From positions 7,141,298 through 7,205,297 of the forward strand of contig CM037863.1 of NCBI GenBank assembly GCA_021292105.1: 64,000 nt of DNA. The letters run 5' to 3'. Within the stretch, counting starts at the first letter, position 1; each line of letters begins with the position of its first letter. The stretch comes from Anadara kagoshimensis. Its lineage: Eukaryota > Mollusca > Bivalvia > Arcoida > Arcidae. The notes below the pieces were generated by a model. That model did no database searches. It was not told where the DNA came from and saw only the letters and a list, made by a program, of their open reading frames with translations. Of the stretch, positions 48,003 through 58,794 are shown piece by piece. Position numbers and translations under genes: made by a program.

Positions 48003-48545
48003 TTATTTTCCAAGTCCTAACAGTCGTTGTTTATTGGATTCAAGTTCTTCTCGTAGTCTTTGCTGTCCGCTTGCCGCTAACATTTCAGCAAATGTTGCCA
48101 TAGCACCGTTCACGGATAACCTTTGCCTTTTTTGAAAACCAATTTCATTTGCTGATTCGTATCCGTTTTGAATTGGGTCGTCTAATCCTACGTCATTTCC
48201 TGTTTTACCAATCCCGTAATAACCGTCGTTCTCATTTGTAGATTTTTGATCAATGAGTTGGCTTCTTTTTCCAAGTCGATACAATTTGGCGTGATTTATT
48301 GAAGCCGCTGAAGGTGCCTTCCAACTCCGTCTTTGCTGTTGTGTAAATAACATCCGTGCTAAAGATCGAAGTCCATTATTCATTGAAAATGGTATAGCTC
48401 GCTTTAGGCGTGAAATTTCTGGTATGGACAAGGCTTCACTTTTGCCCATTAAATTCGCTCCGTTAAAATCACGTATGGCATATGAATCCGCAGCAATGCA
48501 CAATGAAAATATAATAAGTACCGTTGGCAGTCCGAATACTTTCAT
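48003..48545 (-). CDS. Egg-laying hormone (ELH)-type neuropeptide precursor, coding exon
   Basis: A 180-residue secreted prohormone. Residues 1-23 form a signal peptide (MKVFG..., hydrophobic LPTVLIIFSLCIAA core, cleavage likely after SYA). A KR site (48-49) releases peptide 1 (50-91), which ends LYRL before GKR (92-94), the amidation plus dibasic signal. A spacer (95-138) with GYYGIGK follows. KR (139-140) releases peptide 2, which ends LLGL and is followed by GK and the stop, so it is also amidated. From LSVNGAMATF to LLGL peptide 2 is 36 residues, the same length as Aplysia ELH as I know it, with the same layout: (L/I)S(V/I)N start, ML near position 13, RQRLL-type end. Peptide 1 (FSMNNGLRSLARML...) is a second, diverged ELH-like copy with an internal RR (72-73). 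The family acts as secreted peptides on reproductive and neural targets and is related to CRF/DH44 hormones. The ATG lies 10 bases inside an exon with a clean acceptor, so the whole coding region is one exon. Candidate poly(A) signals on the minus strand lie at 47334-47339 and 47163-47168. Expression is not shown. Confidence 0.9.
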   Translation of the reverse strand: MKVFGLPTVLIIFSLCIAADSYAIRDFNGANLMGKSEALSIPEISRLKRAIPFSMNNGLRSLARMLFTQQQRRSWKAPSAASINHAKLYRLGKRSQLIDQKSTNENDGYYGIGKTGNDVGLDDPIQNGYESANEIGFQKRQRLSVNGAMATFAEMLAASGQQRLREELESNKQRLLGLGK

Positions 48546-48555
48546 TGCCGCTAAT

Positions 48556-48580
48556 CTGTAAGATAGAAAAAAATAAAATA
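48556..48580 (-). other. 3' splice site (acceptor) in the 5' UTR of the ELH gene
   Basis: Read on the minus strand, a T-rich tract runs into CTATCTTACAG, followed by ATTAGCGGCA and then the ELH start codon. The AG is at 48557-48556 and the exon starts at 48555. This implies at least one upstream non-coding exon. I could not identify its donor or a promoter within the window. Confidence 0.75.
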
Positions 48581-48835
48581 ATAAGTTTGAGATTTAAGCT
48601 TAAATTACCAGTATTTGCAACATTTTAAATACAGAAGTAGTATAATAATTTATTAAAGTGTCACATAACAACATACAGATATCACACATAAGAATAAATA
48701 GTATGTAAATTATCTAAAAACATGTATTAAAATGTATGGTACCCTGCCTATAAAGGCATACGAGACACTGTCAAAATAGCTATATACAATAAAGATAAGA
48801 AATATCACATAAAAATGCTAACAAATTGTTCAACA

Positions 48836-49031
48836 TAATCAGAAACAAACATACTAATCCATGTCAGAATCATAATCCAGAAGCAAAGCAAAAACTTTGG
48901 AACTGACAAGTCAGGTTAGACACGTGAACTTCCACCAGGGAAGTGAGGCCGGGTGCTCCGGAAGGGTAAGCACCTCCCGTTTAGCTAGCTACACCCGCCA
49001 CGTGTTAAATCAAAATTGTGTGAAAGGAACA
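48836..49031 (+). repeat. Family A copy, 3'-truncated, ~280 bp upstream of the ELH exon
   Basis: Starts TAATCAGAAACAAACATACT and is close to the reference through TTTAGCTAGCTACACCCGCC, ending at GTGTGAAAGGAACAT. By position it lies in the ELH 5' intron or upstream region. Confidence 0.85.
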
Positions 49032-49489
49032 TTTTTCGTTTAAACATTGAATTTAAAGTTTTGGCTAAAATAATTTGTACCTCACCCACATGTTTGCAGA
49101 TTTGTTGAATCAGTGTTTTGTAAGGTTGTTTATAATACATTATTTCCTGTACTAGATCAAACCTAAAAAAAAGTCTCAATTCAGTTATTCTCAATCTCAA
49201 TCATTGGAAAATAAAAAACAACTTTTTATCCAAGGATGGTAAAAAATATTTTTATTTTCATTTTATTTTTATTTACTCATTAATTATTTTTTTTGTTGGT
49301 GTGGGTTGTTGAATCACTGTTTGGCAACCAACCAATTTACAACTTTTGTAAGAAGCAAGTATGCATAACCTCCAGACGAATTACAACAACTTTGACTGGC
49401 ATTGGTCTGGGATGTAATGTGAGTGATGAAAAATAAATAAAAATAAATAAAAAATAAAAAACAATTTTGAGAGCCAAATACCCCTTACC

Positions 49490-49708
49490 CTCAACATTTA
49501 ATGTTTTCCCGCGACCTTGACCTTTACTATATGACCTTGGATCAATGTCATGACACCCCCTTATGTAAAGTTTTATGGCATTTGTTAAAAGCAGCCATGA
49601 GATATGACCCTGACACAATTTTACACGGACAGACAGGCAGACGGACAGACAAACATGATGATTTTCCTATAAACCCCTCGAACTCGTTTGCGGGGAGGGT
49701 TATAAAAA
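49490..49708 (+). repeat. Interspersed repeat with GACGGACAGACAG block (copy 2)
   Basis: GACCTTTACTATATGACCTT, GGATCAATGTCATGACACCC, CGGACAGACAGGCAGACGGA, ACTCGTTTGCGGGGAGGGTT. Less decayed than the 0.8 kb copy. Confidence 0.75.
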
Positions 49709-49984
49709 CATAAATAAATCAATAGGCGAGGGATGACCGAGGTGATAATGGCATACCACTAAACTGTTTTCTGGTGTCCAGAGTCTGAATGTCTGGCCGA
49801 AAACGAAAACTCGAATTCGAAGACGTTCAAAACCAAGTTCTGTATCACGTTAATAGACATATTACTCACTACCTGGGCCTTATTTGTAGCCGCGGACGTA
49901 GGCGGGTAATTGTATTGTGGCATTTCTGTGTTAATTATAACCTGATAGTCATTACTTCGTGCAGACACACGCCCACATATGTAA

Positions 49985-49994
49985 ATCTCTCTCT

Positions 49995-50058
<64 letters not shown>

Positions 50059-50059
50059 G
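49985..50059. repeat. (TC)n microsatellite
   Basis: ~75 bp, interrupted. The open frames of 95 and 106 residues across it are artefacts. Confidence 0.95.
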
Positions 50060-50345
50060 TATGTGTTTTCACATAACATACTAAAAGGTCACCGGTTTCG
50101 AACTTTTGACGTTTTTTATACTTAGCATGATGATGGTGTTTTACGAACCAGTCAAAATGTTTGCCAGTAATATCGAGCTGATTAGTTCTCAGATGGTGAA
50201 GACAACCGGAGTACCGGGATATCCACCTGCATGTACGTATACCGTTGGCAACGAACTGAAAATGCCGTGGGTTTTTGTTTTATACTATTAGGTCTCTTTC
50301 AACCATTCCACCTATAGTATTGGTTGTTATTGGTCGTATCAAATA

Positions 50346-50548
50346 CAGTACAGACCTGTCGAAAGTTTAACACAGAGCTGACAATAAAGGGTCAAAGGTC
50401 GGCAGCCAAGTAGCGAGTGGCTGGAAAGCGTGTGAGAAAAGAGAAAGCATTTGCCGCAAAGCTGTTGAGAAATAGCTAACGAGGGGCCGAGATGAGCTGC
50501 ACTATTGTGTTACTGGTTCAGTATTAAACTTTTGACAGGTCTGTATTG
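50346..50548. mobile_element. CAGT MITE, intact reference copy
   Basis: TA at 50344-50345, left end CAGTACAGACCTGTCGAAAG, TTTAACACAGAGCTGA; right end CAGTATTAAACTTTTGACAG, GTCTGTATTG, TA at 50549-50550. 203 bp, no coding capacity. CAGT ends and TA target duplication suggest mobilisation by a Tc1/mariner-type transposase. Confidence 0.85.
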
Positions 50549-50612
50549 TAAGTCGCCTACAACCAGCCCACCCATTGTACCTACTTTTACAAACTATGTT
50601 AATATACATGTA

Positions 50613-50850
50613 GTGCGTCAAGTTTGACCTGGCCATATGACCTTTAACTTGAACATTCAAACAGGCGTGCCCATTGTGTAAATTAGGGACTATATAAAGT
50701 CGATATAAAGGATAAAGGATAGATGATAGTGATATTGGATATCGGATATATATGGTAATGAAACATGCTGTCTTACCGAAATTACACAATCTATAAGCCC
50801 GATCTAAAACGCAAATTAAAGGTCAATCGGACAGGTCAAACTTGACGTAC
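50613..50850. mobile_element. TA-flanked MITE (GT(A/G)CGTCAAGTTTGACCTG family)
   Basis: GTGCGTCAAGTTTGACCTG at the left and its near-perfect reverse complement at the right (one mismatch in 19), followed by an inner CCGATTGACCTTT motif. TA at 50611-50612 and 50851-50852. 238 bp. Confidence 0.85.
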
Positions 50851-51481
50851 TATACAAATGATATAGCATTATCATATTGATAATTAGAATGCCCAAACTA
50901 TGAACTATGTTAATATGGATCACACACCCTAGAATGAATCATGTTATAAAAACTATTGTCCTGGGCTATAATTGACCAAAGGTCAGCGTGGTCATTTTTA
51001 TATAAAATTTATATATTAATCATAACTCGAATTAACACTATGTTCTCAATAAACTAGTGGTAATTTGTAATTTAACCTTAAACAATTTTAATAAATTCGT
51101 TGACGACATAGTAGCAGCTACGTTAACCAACTTTGTGTTTTATGAAAGCTGAACATATTCCCTTTACAATGATACCAAATGTGATCTATATCTGCATAAT
51201 ATTATTGAAAACAAAGATAAAAACGTTCCCCTACCCCTAATAGAGAAATATACTGAAAACTTTCAGGTACTCTTAAATATTGAAGTTTAACATGAAGAGC
51301 ATCCCAATTTTTTTCTGGGGAACATCCAGATTCCATTACTAGATACCCTAAGGTACTAGAAAAAGTGGTGTCGGAGGATCCTGGGGGTGCAAGGTGGGTC
51401 CACCTAGCCCACGGACTATAATGACTCTCGCATTGTTCCGAATATTTATCTCCATCATCCCTACTTTACATTGTCAAAATA

Positions 51482-51497
51482 TGAGAGAGATAGAGAG

Positions 51498-51544
<47 letters not shown>
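51482..51544. repeat. (GA)n microsatellite
   Basis: ~60 bp, nearly pure. Confidence 0.95.
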
Positions 51545-51549
<5 letters not shown>

Positions 51550-51633
51550 ACATTGAAATTTAAGCCACGAACAATGTATTAACTGTGCATTTTAACACTA
51601 CCCATTATATGATGGGTTCTTTTTGAATATTCC

Positions 51634-51676
51634 TAATCAAAGGTCAAGCGGACTGGTCAACATTGTTTGCCTTTAT
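51634..51676. mobile_element. Solo end of the same MITE family
   Basis: AAAGGTCAAGCGGACTGGTC, AACATTGTTTGCC matches the right end of the 61.6 kb element. No partner end is evident. Confidence 0.5.
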
Positions 51677-51957
51677 TGGTCGTGTTGTTCACACATTATT
51701 GCAATAAAGGCACGTCAATATACACGAACAAAGACGATGTGGCACGAATGCGTCACCATACAATTAAGTCCTTTGTCGTTCATTATAAACACATTTTTAT
51801 TAATTTTTCACAAAAACACATAAAAAATTATGACGTCATATGTGACAATCTGAGTGTTTCCTATATGGCTAATGGCGCTCTAGCGTTTACTTTTGATTTT
51901 TGAAATTGTAAAATAATGACTTAAGTTGACAAAACGACAGAATTCTTCCATTTCTCA

Positions 51958-52030
51958 TTATAAAATTTTTTGCCAGATTTAGGTTAAGGGAAATCTTAGT
52001 TAAGGAATGATTGTGAAACTGGAACCAGCT
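51958..52030. mobile_element. Same MITE family, solo right end
   Basis: GCCAGATTTAGGTTAAGGGA, AATCTTAGTTAAGGAATGAT, TGTGAAACTGG. Confidence 0.6.
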
Positions 52031-52192
52031 CCCATAAAAAAGCTGTAAACGTCTCTTTATCGCGGGCGAACATTTTCGCATTTGGTATTCTGCGAGGGGT
52101 TATTTCGCGATGTATACGAGGCATTATAAAAATGAGCGTTCGTTTGGATGTTTAGATAAACCTAAAATACTACTCGCTAAAAAGACACAAAG

Positions 52193-52268
52193 TTATTATT
52201 ATTATTATTATTATATATTATTATTATTATTATTATATAACATCGTTATTATTATTATCATTATTATA
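52193..52268. repeat. (ATT)n microsatellite, interrupted
   Basis: Three ATT blocks separated by ATATA interruptions. Confidence 0.9.
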
Positions 52269-53040
52269 TAGCAATATATGTCTCGCATAGAAATTAAACG
52301 ATAAATCCCGAGGTGTTCGCGTGCAATAAATACCGATATTTGCACGCTAACTTTGTTCCAGTCCGAGGTTTCCCGAATCATTTTTTTTTTCATACTGCAC
52401 GCTTTGTCACATGACGCTGTTGTTTATGACGTCATACGATTGTTATTGACGCCATCACTGTGTTGTTCTCATATTGCACTAGTTATATACCATTTATAAG
52501 AACTAGTGTAATATTTATGTAATGCACGACAAAATGGTATTTTAGATGAAATACTTGACGGAAGTAAACGAAATTTATTTTGCTATATAATAAAAGGGTT
52601 ATTGAACTGACATTGTGATTTTTTTAAATAAAATACCAAAGATCGCGTATTTTTATATTATCGTGATACTAAAGTTGATTAAAATCCAAAACGAGCTAGT
52701 GACATTCACAAGTTCGTTTTCGAGTTACAAATTAGATCATACTCCAATAAGCCTACCATAACCTTAATAACCCGATAATTTATCTCTTTATCACTATTAA
52801 CGTCTTCAAATCTGATACAAAAATGTATATTACGCTATTTAAACGCGTTAATAATAAACATTACCAATTTAGGAATTGTTCTGCAACGCCGACGATATGT
52901 TCTAAAACACGTGTACGAGCTAAATGAACCATATAGTGCAAAAAGTTGATACCCTGATTTCAATACAAATGAAAGCAATTCTTTCAAATTGACAAATATA
53001 TATTCAACAACAGCCAATTCAACAAATACACACTTTCTTA

Positions 53041-53305
53041 GCTTATCTGGTAGGGTGTTCGTTACGTATTTGGAGGTCATGGGTTGGAACCCTGGCCGAT
53101 TCTTTCGCCAAGCACTCGGCAGTTCGAAATGAAAGTCACGGGGTCCTTGACAACCGATGACCGTGTCACGGTAAGCATGGCACGTTGAAGAACCCACCTT
53201 CCGTATTCACCTGAGCGTACTGCAAAGGACAAAATGTCTGCCAAATCACCTATGTATTGCTGGTGACGTTAAAGTGAAATATTCTTGACAGGGACGTAAT
53301 ACCCC

Positions 53306-53310
<5 letters not shown>
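53041..53310 (+). mobile_element. SINE-like element, related variant
   Basis: GTCATGGGTTGGAACCCTGG is a B-box region and CTTTCGCCAAGCACTCGGCA is shared with the other SINEs. The middle (ATTGCTGGTGACGTTAAAG) differs. It ends GACAGGGACGTAATACCCC and runs into an (AATC)n tract. Confidence 0.65.

Positions 53311-53353
<43 letters not shown>
53309..53353. repeat. (AATC)n microsatellite
   Basis: About 11 units directly after the SINE-like element; it may have grown from that element's tail. Confidence 0.95.
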
Positions 53354-53354
<1 letters not shown>

Positions 53355-53815
53355 ATTATTTTTTAGGGTTGCGCCATTCCTGGTTACCATTTTAAACACC
53401 TACCTCAATTCTTTCAGTAAATTTTAAAATCCCACTTTAACTTCCATGTACACTATAGTAGTATATTTTATACAACAAAATTTACCCGATCTTCTGTGTA
53501 GATGTAGGCGTACGTTAAGTAATCGTATTACGTCACGGTTTTATGTTTATTACGTAATAAGGTCGTGGTTTTTTGAGACGCTTTTTGAATAAAACTTGTC
53601 AAATCATTATGTTATCGCCAGTGTAATTAGATTTCAATAAAACCTATTTTTTATAGCAACAATTAACTCACTAGTTTCACTGTGATGCAATCACGTCTAT
53701 GTAATGTTTGATGATGACACGATACATAATGCTCTTTCATTCAAGAATCAAGACGATTACGTAGTGTAAGGTGTCAGTGTTAAAACCGTGTCTTGGAAAT
53801 TGAGATTATTTGTAG

Positions 53816-54008
53816 ATCAGGCCCCGGTTTTATAATCATTCCTTATATTAAATTTTCCTTGACTGAAATCTCGCAAAATTTCAATTTTTTATAATTTTGT
53901 TAATTTTCAAGATATTCAGGAATTTAAGGTGTCATTTTTAAGATCACTTCTAGATTAAAACATCTGCATTATTTTTTACATTTACATGTGTATGTTCACT
54001 TGTAGTTT

Positions 54009-54045
<37 letters not shown>

Positions 54046-54116
54046 ATCAAAATTGGCTACATGATAGTTAAGGGAAATCTTACGGCTAAGGAATGATTGT
54101 GAAACCGGGGCCTGAT
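53816..54116. mobile_element. MITE with GGCCCCGGTTTCACAATC ends
   Basis: ATCAGGCCCCGGTTTTATAA, TCATTCCTTA at the left; TAAGGAATGATTGTGAAACC, GGGGCCTGAT at the right. ~301 bp including a 33-bp poly-A run at 54010-54042. Best copy of this family. Confidence 0.85.
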
Positions 54117-54336
54117 CCCAGATTCCAAATTATTCCTTAACTTAAATCTGGAAAATTGTGAGAATTGTTAAGATATTTATTAATGTATGAATTAATGCTG
54201 TCATTATGAAAATCATTTCAAGTTTATAACATTTGCATTTAGTTTCGTAGTTAAAACAGAGATTGTCAATATTTACCAGATTTAAGTTAAAGAAAATGTT
54301 AGTTGAGGAATATTTGTGAAACTGAAGCCTTAACTA
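54117..54336. mobile_element. Same MITE family, directly adjacent copy
   Basis: CCAAATTATTCCTTAACTTA at the left, AGTTGAGGAATATTTGTGAA, ACTGAAGCC at the right. It abuts the previous element with no spacer. Confidence 0.7.
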
Positions 54337-54456
54337 ATAATATAAGAGTTATCGTTCTTTGCATAGCACGTAAATAAAAATTACCGTTCTTTAAACCTCC
54401 ATGTAAAGTTAAGCATGACGTATTTCAGTGACATCAGAATATGAATGTGTCTCTCG

Positions 54457-54480
54457 TGAATTGATTGATTGATTGATTAA
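54457..54480. repeat. (GATT)n microsatellite
   Basis: About five units just before a SINE fragment. Confidence 0.85.
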
Positions 54481-54488
54481 ACGTGATA

Positions 54489-54546
54489 AGACACGTTTTA
54501 CGTCCCAGCCAAGACTATTTCATTTATATCGAGACGTCACCAGACA
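54489..54546 (-). mobile_element. SINE 3' fragment
   Basis: ACGTCCCAGCCAAGACTATT and TATATCGAGACGTCACCAG match the SINE tail in reverse. It lies between (GATT)n and (ATTGT)n microsatellites. Confidence 0.6.
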
Positions 54547-54637
54547 CTGTATTGTATTGTATTGTATTGTATTGTATTGTATTGTATTGTATTGTATTGT
54601 ATTGTATTGTATTGTATTGTATTGTATTCTATTGTAT
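54547..54637. repeat. (ATTGT)n microsatellite
   Basis: About 17 pentamer units with one interruption near the end. Confidence 0.95.
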
Positions 54638-54924
54638 ATCAATCGCTTTACTTTTGTTTTAAGGGACATTATTAACAACTAAATGTGCTATTTGCTCAAT
54701 TTTACCCGACAAATTACGTTCTAACCACGGGTGGGTTTTAACATGTGATAAACACAATGGCAAGAGTTAACCAGATGCGTGATACAACATGAACTATAAC
54801 ATTAATATCGTCTGATAAATTTAAATTAGCACTTCGGCTCGTTGGATTTAATATCAACTTCCGTTGTATACCATTCAACGCAAGTCTCCGATATGATGAC
54901 GTCATTATTGGCGGAACAAGAAAC

Positions 54925-55045
54925 AATCCCCAGTCATTGCTTAACTAAGATTTCCCTTAACTTCCATTGGTCAAAATTGAATTCTTAATAAATTTTGCAA
55001 GATATTTTGGAATTTAAGGTGTAATTTTGAATTAAATTTAATTGT
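54925..55045. mobile_element. Same MITE family, solo left end
   Basis: CCCCAGTCATTGCTTAACTA, AGATTTCCCTTAACTTCC, then GATATTTTGGAATTTAAGGT, an internal phrase also seen at 53.9 kb. Confidence 0.55.
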
Positions 55046-55689
55046 CTGAAATGATTTTATTAATTTTTATACATAATTTTTATGTATGTATCATTGATAA
55101 AAAAATCTTCTTCTATATTTGGTATGATTTTACATTTGAGAAAGGTAAATATCAAATGTTGTCACGTGATATATTTATTATGCTAAAATAATGACTGCAG
55201 AACTTTGAATTGCACATCGATATCTTTGACGCCTTTGAAAATACGATATGTTATCTACATCGGCGTAGTATTATAATTGGGCAACCCAATATGTTTTTAA
55301 AAAGTTTTCATTTCTTAAATAATAAAGAGATTATTCATAAAATTAAACATTAATTTTGATTTTGACAGAAATATTCTTAAAGAATTCTACAGAAACGTCT
55401 GAAATAATGAAATAATATAACCATTGAACTGTCTAGAAACGGCTGTTTATAATACTACATCTTTGATTGCCATGCAAAGCAAACTTAAAATCGCTCGCTA
55501 GCTTTTATTATATTTACATAATCCTTTAAAATGTTTCATTACACTTCGTTTTTTTAATATCTTACTTATTTATTTTTAAAAACGTATACTAAAATAAATT
55601 TAAAAGGCTGCTATCTACGACATGCGTTTTCCATTCGCTGGAACATTCAATAAATAACATCATGTGTATATGTACATGTATATCAAACT

Positions 55690-55950
55690 AGAAAAACTGT
55701 GAGCCACAAGCTCACAAAAAATATCCCCCACTCCCAAAAATCCATCGGATCAAATTTTTGAATAGGAGGTGCACATCTACATTATATCAAAGATTGTGTG
55801 AAAGTTTCATGAAAATCCAATGAAGGGTTTAGGAGGAGTTGCGGATAAGAGATATGTACCCTAAGATGTAATGAAAGGACGGACATGCGAACCGACACCC
55901 CTATCACTATATACCCCCACCTCCCCACTTTTTAAGCGAGGGTATAAAAA
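55690..55950 (+). repeat. Interspersed repeat with GGACGG block (copy 2)
   Basis: Closely matches the 44.1 kb copy from AAAAACTGTGAGCCACAAGC to CCCACTTTTTAAGCGAGGGT, with a shorter GGAC block. Confidence 0.85.
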
Positions 55951-56149
55951 TGAGTGGCGTCACTTTAGTAATAACATTGATACTCCCGTTACCATTTGGT
56001 CTCAAACAGTATTATATAGTTCAATACAATAAAATATCACAAATGTTAGCCGTATGCGGGATTTATAAATCCATCTAAACCTCGAGCATATTTCAGTTAT
56101 AAGAATAAGTCGCTCCATGACCATGACCATGTATCTGGTGCCACCCAGT

Positions 56150-56660
56150 CACAAATAAATTCAAGACCAGCACAAATAGCTTTGATTTAAAATCGTTTTT
56201 AAAAGAAAGAACTGTCGACATTCAAGACCAACACAAATAGCTCTGATTTAAAAACGATACCCGTCAAAATTCACGACCTACCACAAATACCTTTTATTTA
56301 AAATCGGTTTTAAAAGAAAGACCGGTCGAAATTCAAGCTCCAGCACATTTAACTTTGATTTAAGAAAAAAAACGTCGACATTCAATACCATCACAAATAG
56401 CTATGATTTAAAAACGATACCCGTCAAAATTCACGACCTACCACAAATACCTTTTATTTAAAATCGGTTTTAAAAGAAAGACCGGTCGAAATTCAAGTCC
56501 AGCACAAATAGCTCTGATTTAAAAATGATAACCGTCGAAATTTACGACCAAGAACAAATACCTATGATTTAAAATCGGTTTTGAAAACCAAGATCCGTCG
56601 AAACTCAAGACCTAGCACAATAGCTGTGATTTAAAATCGGTTTTAAAAGGAAAAAAACTG
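56150..56660. repeat. ~50-60 bp tandem repeat (about nine units)
   Basis: TTCAAGACCAGCACAAATAG, CTTTGATTTAAAATCGG, TTTTAAAAGAAAGACCGTCG recurs, alternating with shorter units (AAACGATACCCGTCAAAATT, CACGACC). The alternation gives a ~110-160 bp higher-order period. Confidence 0.8.
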
Positions 56661-56969
56661 TCAATATATTCAGGAATTTATAATTATTCGAATCATCTAA
56701 AGAGAGTGAATACATTCGTTGTGCACGTGCGACAAAGGTTACTAGAAATCAATGTGTTTGATTTTTGGGTAAAAAATTAACCCCATTCCTAAAGTTACAA
56801 GTTCATTTTCCCATGGCCAAGGAATATGCTGTTAATTTTACATGTAACCATAATATTTCTACATGTTTCTGTTTTAGTTGTTCACCAAAATTGAACCAAA
56901 GGACAATCGTTTTAAGGCCTAAATTTACGGATCATGGATCCAGTCCAATAAGAAAGTCCATACGAATAC

Positions 56970-57198
56970 CCCGGTTTCACAATCATTTCTTAACCAGAAT
57001 TTCCATAACTTATATTTACCACATTCTTTTTCGAATTAATTATAACATTATTGACAAAATTTAAATACAATGTTATAAGCTATCAATGATTTTTCAAAAT
57101 GATACCTTAAATTCCACAATATCTTACAAAACAAAATAATTACGATTTGAAAATTTACATATTTATATTAGTTAAGAAATGGTTGTGGATCTGGCGCC
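56970..57198. mobile_element. Same MITE family
   Basis: CCCCGGTTTCACAATCATTT, CTTAACC at the left, TTAGTTAAGAAATGGTTGTG, GATCTGGCGCC at the right. The 99-residue frame from 56765 runs into it and is not credible. Confidence 0.7.
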
Positions 57199-57314
57199 TG
57201 TGTGTTACCAGGGAAATTATTATGCGGTTCCTACCACCAAGGAGAAAGAGTTGTTTTACAGCCTGTACAATAGAACCAGGTATATCCTCTTAATAATAAA
57301 AATAAGATATTTGA

Positions 57315-57316
<2 letters not shown>

Positions 57317-57351
<35 letters not shown>

Positions 57352-57542
57352 TATTTTATTTTAGTGGCAAATATAAAACTTATTATTTATATGAATTGTT
57401 TAAATAATAAAAAGAAAATAAAAATGAATAATAAATAATATAGCATTTTTGAAAGGATGCTTTTTTAAATAAATATATAAATAAATAGATAGTATTTTTA
57501 AAAGGATGAATTTTTAAAAATAATAAATAAATAAATAAATAA

Positions 57543-57577
<35 letters not shown>

Positions 57578-57582
57578 AACGT
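57317..57582. repeat. (AAT)n and (AAAT)n microsatellite region
   Basis: AAT tract at 57318-57350 and AAAT tract at ~57515-57580, with A/T-rich partial repeats between. Confidence 0.9.
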
Positions 57583-57959
57583 TTAAAAGCCCTTACCTTT
57601 CCGTTTTAAAATCTCTGCATATCCTGGTCATAGTAATATTAATTCTCAGAGTAAAAAATCAGGCACTGTCGGATTATAAAAATGATACTGAGAAGAAAGT
57701 TTCGTTGCTGATATCGATTTAAATAATTCAGCTTGTAACACTCCGATGAATAATAAGTAAATGTAGAATAGTCCAACCTTATTCTCTCCCTAAGATGGCT
57801 AATTAAGTCTTCTTCCCAATTGGCTATTTATCGTAACCGATATTGACGTGTTGGAATCACGTAAGTGTCACTTAGCTATACTGAAGCGAGAAAAACACCT
57901 GTCATGATAAGTCGTTGAAACGATATATACAGAAAGTAAAGATTTGACCACCTGGCCTC

Positions 57960-58160
57960 TGTTGTTTGACAATCGTTTCTTAAATAAAATTTTTCGTGAC
58001 TTTTGTTTTAGCAAATTTTGGTAATATGTTTTGTTTGACAAAACCGAAGATGACCCCGCCCTGTTTCCTAATCACCTCTTAATTAAGATTTCTAATCTTA
58101 AAGATGGCAAATTTTATACCGTAATATTTTTCTTGATTTTCAAGATATTCAATTCAATTC
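57960..58160. mobile_element. Same MITE family, two overlapping left-end remnants
   Basis: GACAATCGTTTCTTAAATAA at 57.97 kb and CCCTGTTTCCTAATCACCTC, TTAATTAAGATTTCTAATC at 58.06 kb, the latter ending in the (AATTC)n tract. Confidence 0.5.
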
Positions 58161-58180
58161 AATTCAATTCAATTCAATCT
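58149..58180. repeat. (AATTC)n microsatellite
   Basis: Six pentamer units following TTTTCAAGATATTC. Confidence 0.9.
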
Positions 58181-58794
58181 TTATTTCCGACAGTAATATA
58201 ACTTATTGAAACATGTATATAACAAAACAAATACAAAAAAACATACATACATACATGAATAACAATAAACAAGTAATACACTCGAGACAAATAAAGTGAT
58301 ATTACGGAGATATTCACGTATGTTAATTGTATCTGTATTGTAGTCTACGATCTATGCCGATTTATGTATGTTTAAAACCTCATATACCACCTCCATTTGA
58401 TTTTAATTTAAGTCGTCGTTCTGAAGATCACCCTAAGCTCACACTTATTTGACAATCATTTCATTTTTCTTAAATCAAATTTAACAATTTTCAAAAAAAA
58501 ATTCTTTATTTTTGTAATTAAGCAAACATGAAATATCATAATTCGACATAATTGTAATATAAATTCATAATACAATATATACAATATACAACATTCTGCA
58601 TGGTTATTCAGTACATATATACTCTTTCTGTGTATTCAAAGAACATTGATAATGGAGGGGAATAAAAACAAGCTAGAAGTTATATGTTTTATGAACTCGG
58701 GATATAATTGATTTAAACGCGTTTAAATTTAACAAATTTTAGTAATGTTTTTTAAACTACGGATAAACCTGTTTGACGAAGCTAAATACAGACC

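Larger units (their letters stand above)
51910..53035. other. No gene recognised
   Basis: Holds one MITE solo end, the ATT tract, and several GACGTCAT/GACGCCAT motifs at 52.42-52.46 kb. Confidence 0.5.

Noticed and set aside
48002-48007. AATAAA on the minus strand as the ELH poly(A) signal
   Set aside because: It overlaps the final codons and stop, too close to be the functional signal; downstream candidates are more plausible.
49759-50079. Arg/Glu-rich 106-residue frame
   Set aside because: Translation of a (TC)n microsatellite.
56765-57064. 99-residue frame
   Set aside because: It starts in unique AT-rich DNA and runs into a CCGGTTTCACAATC-type MITE; no family signature.
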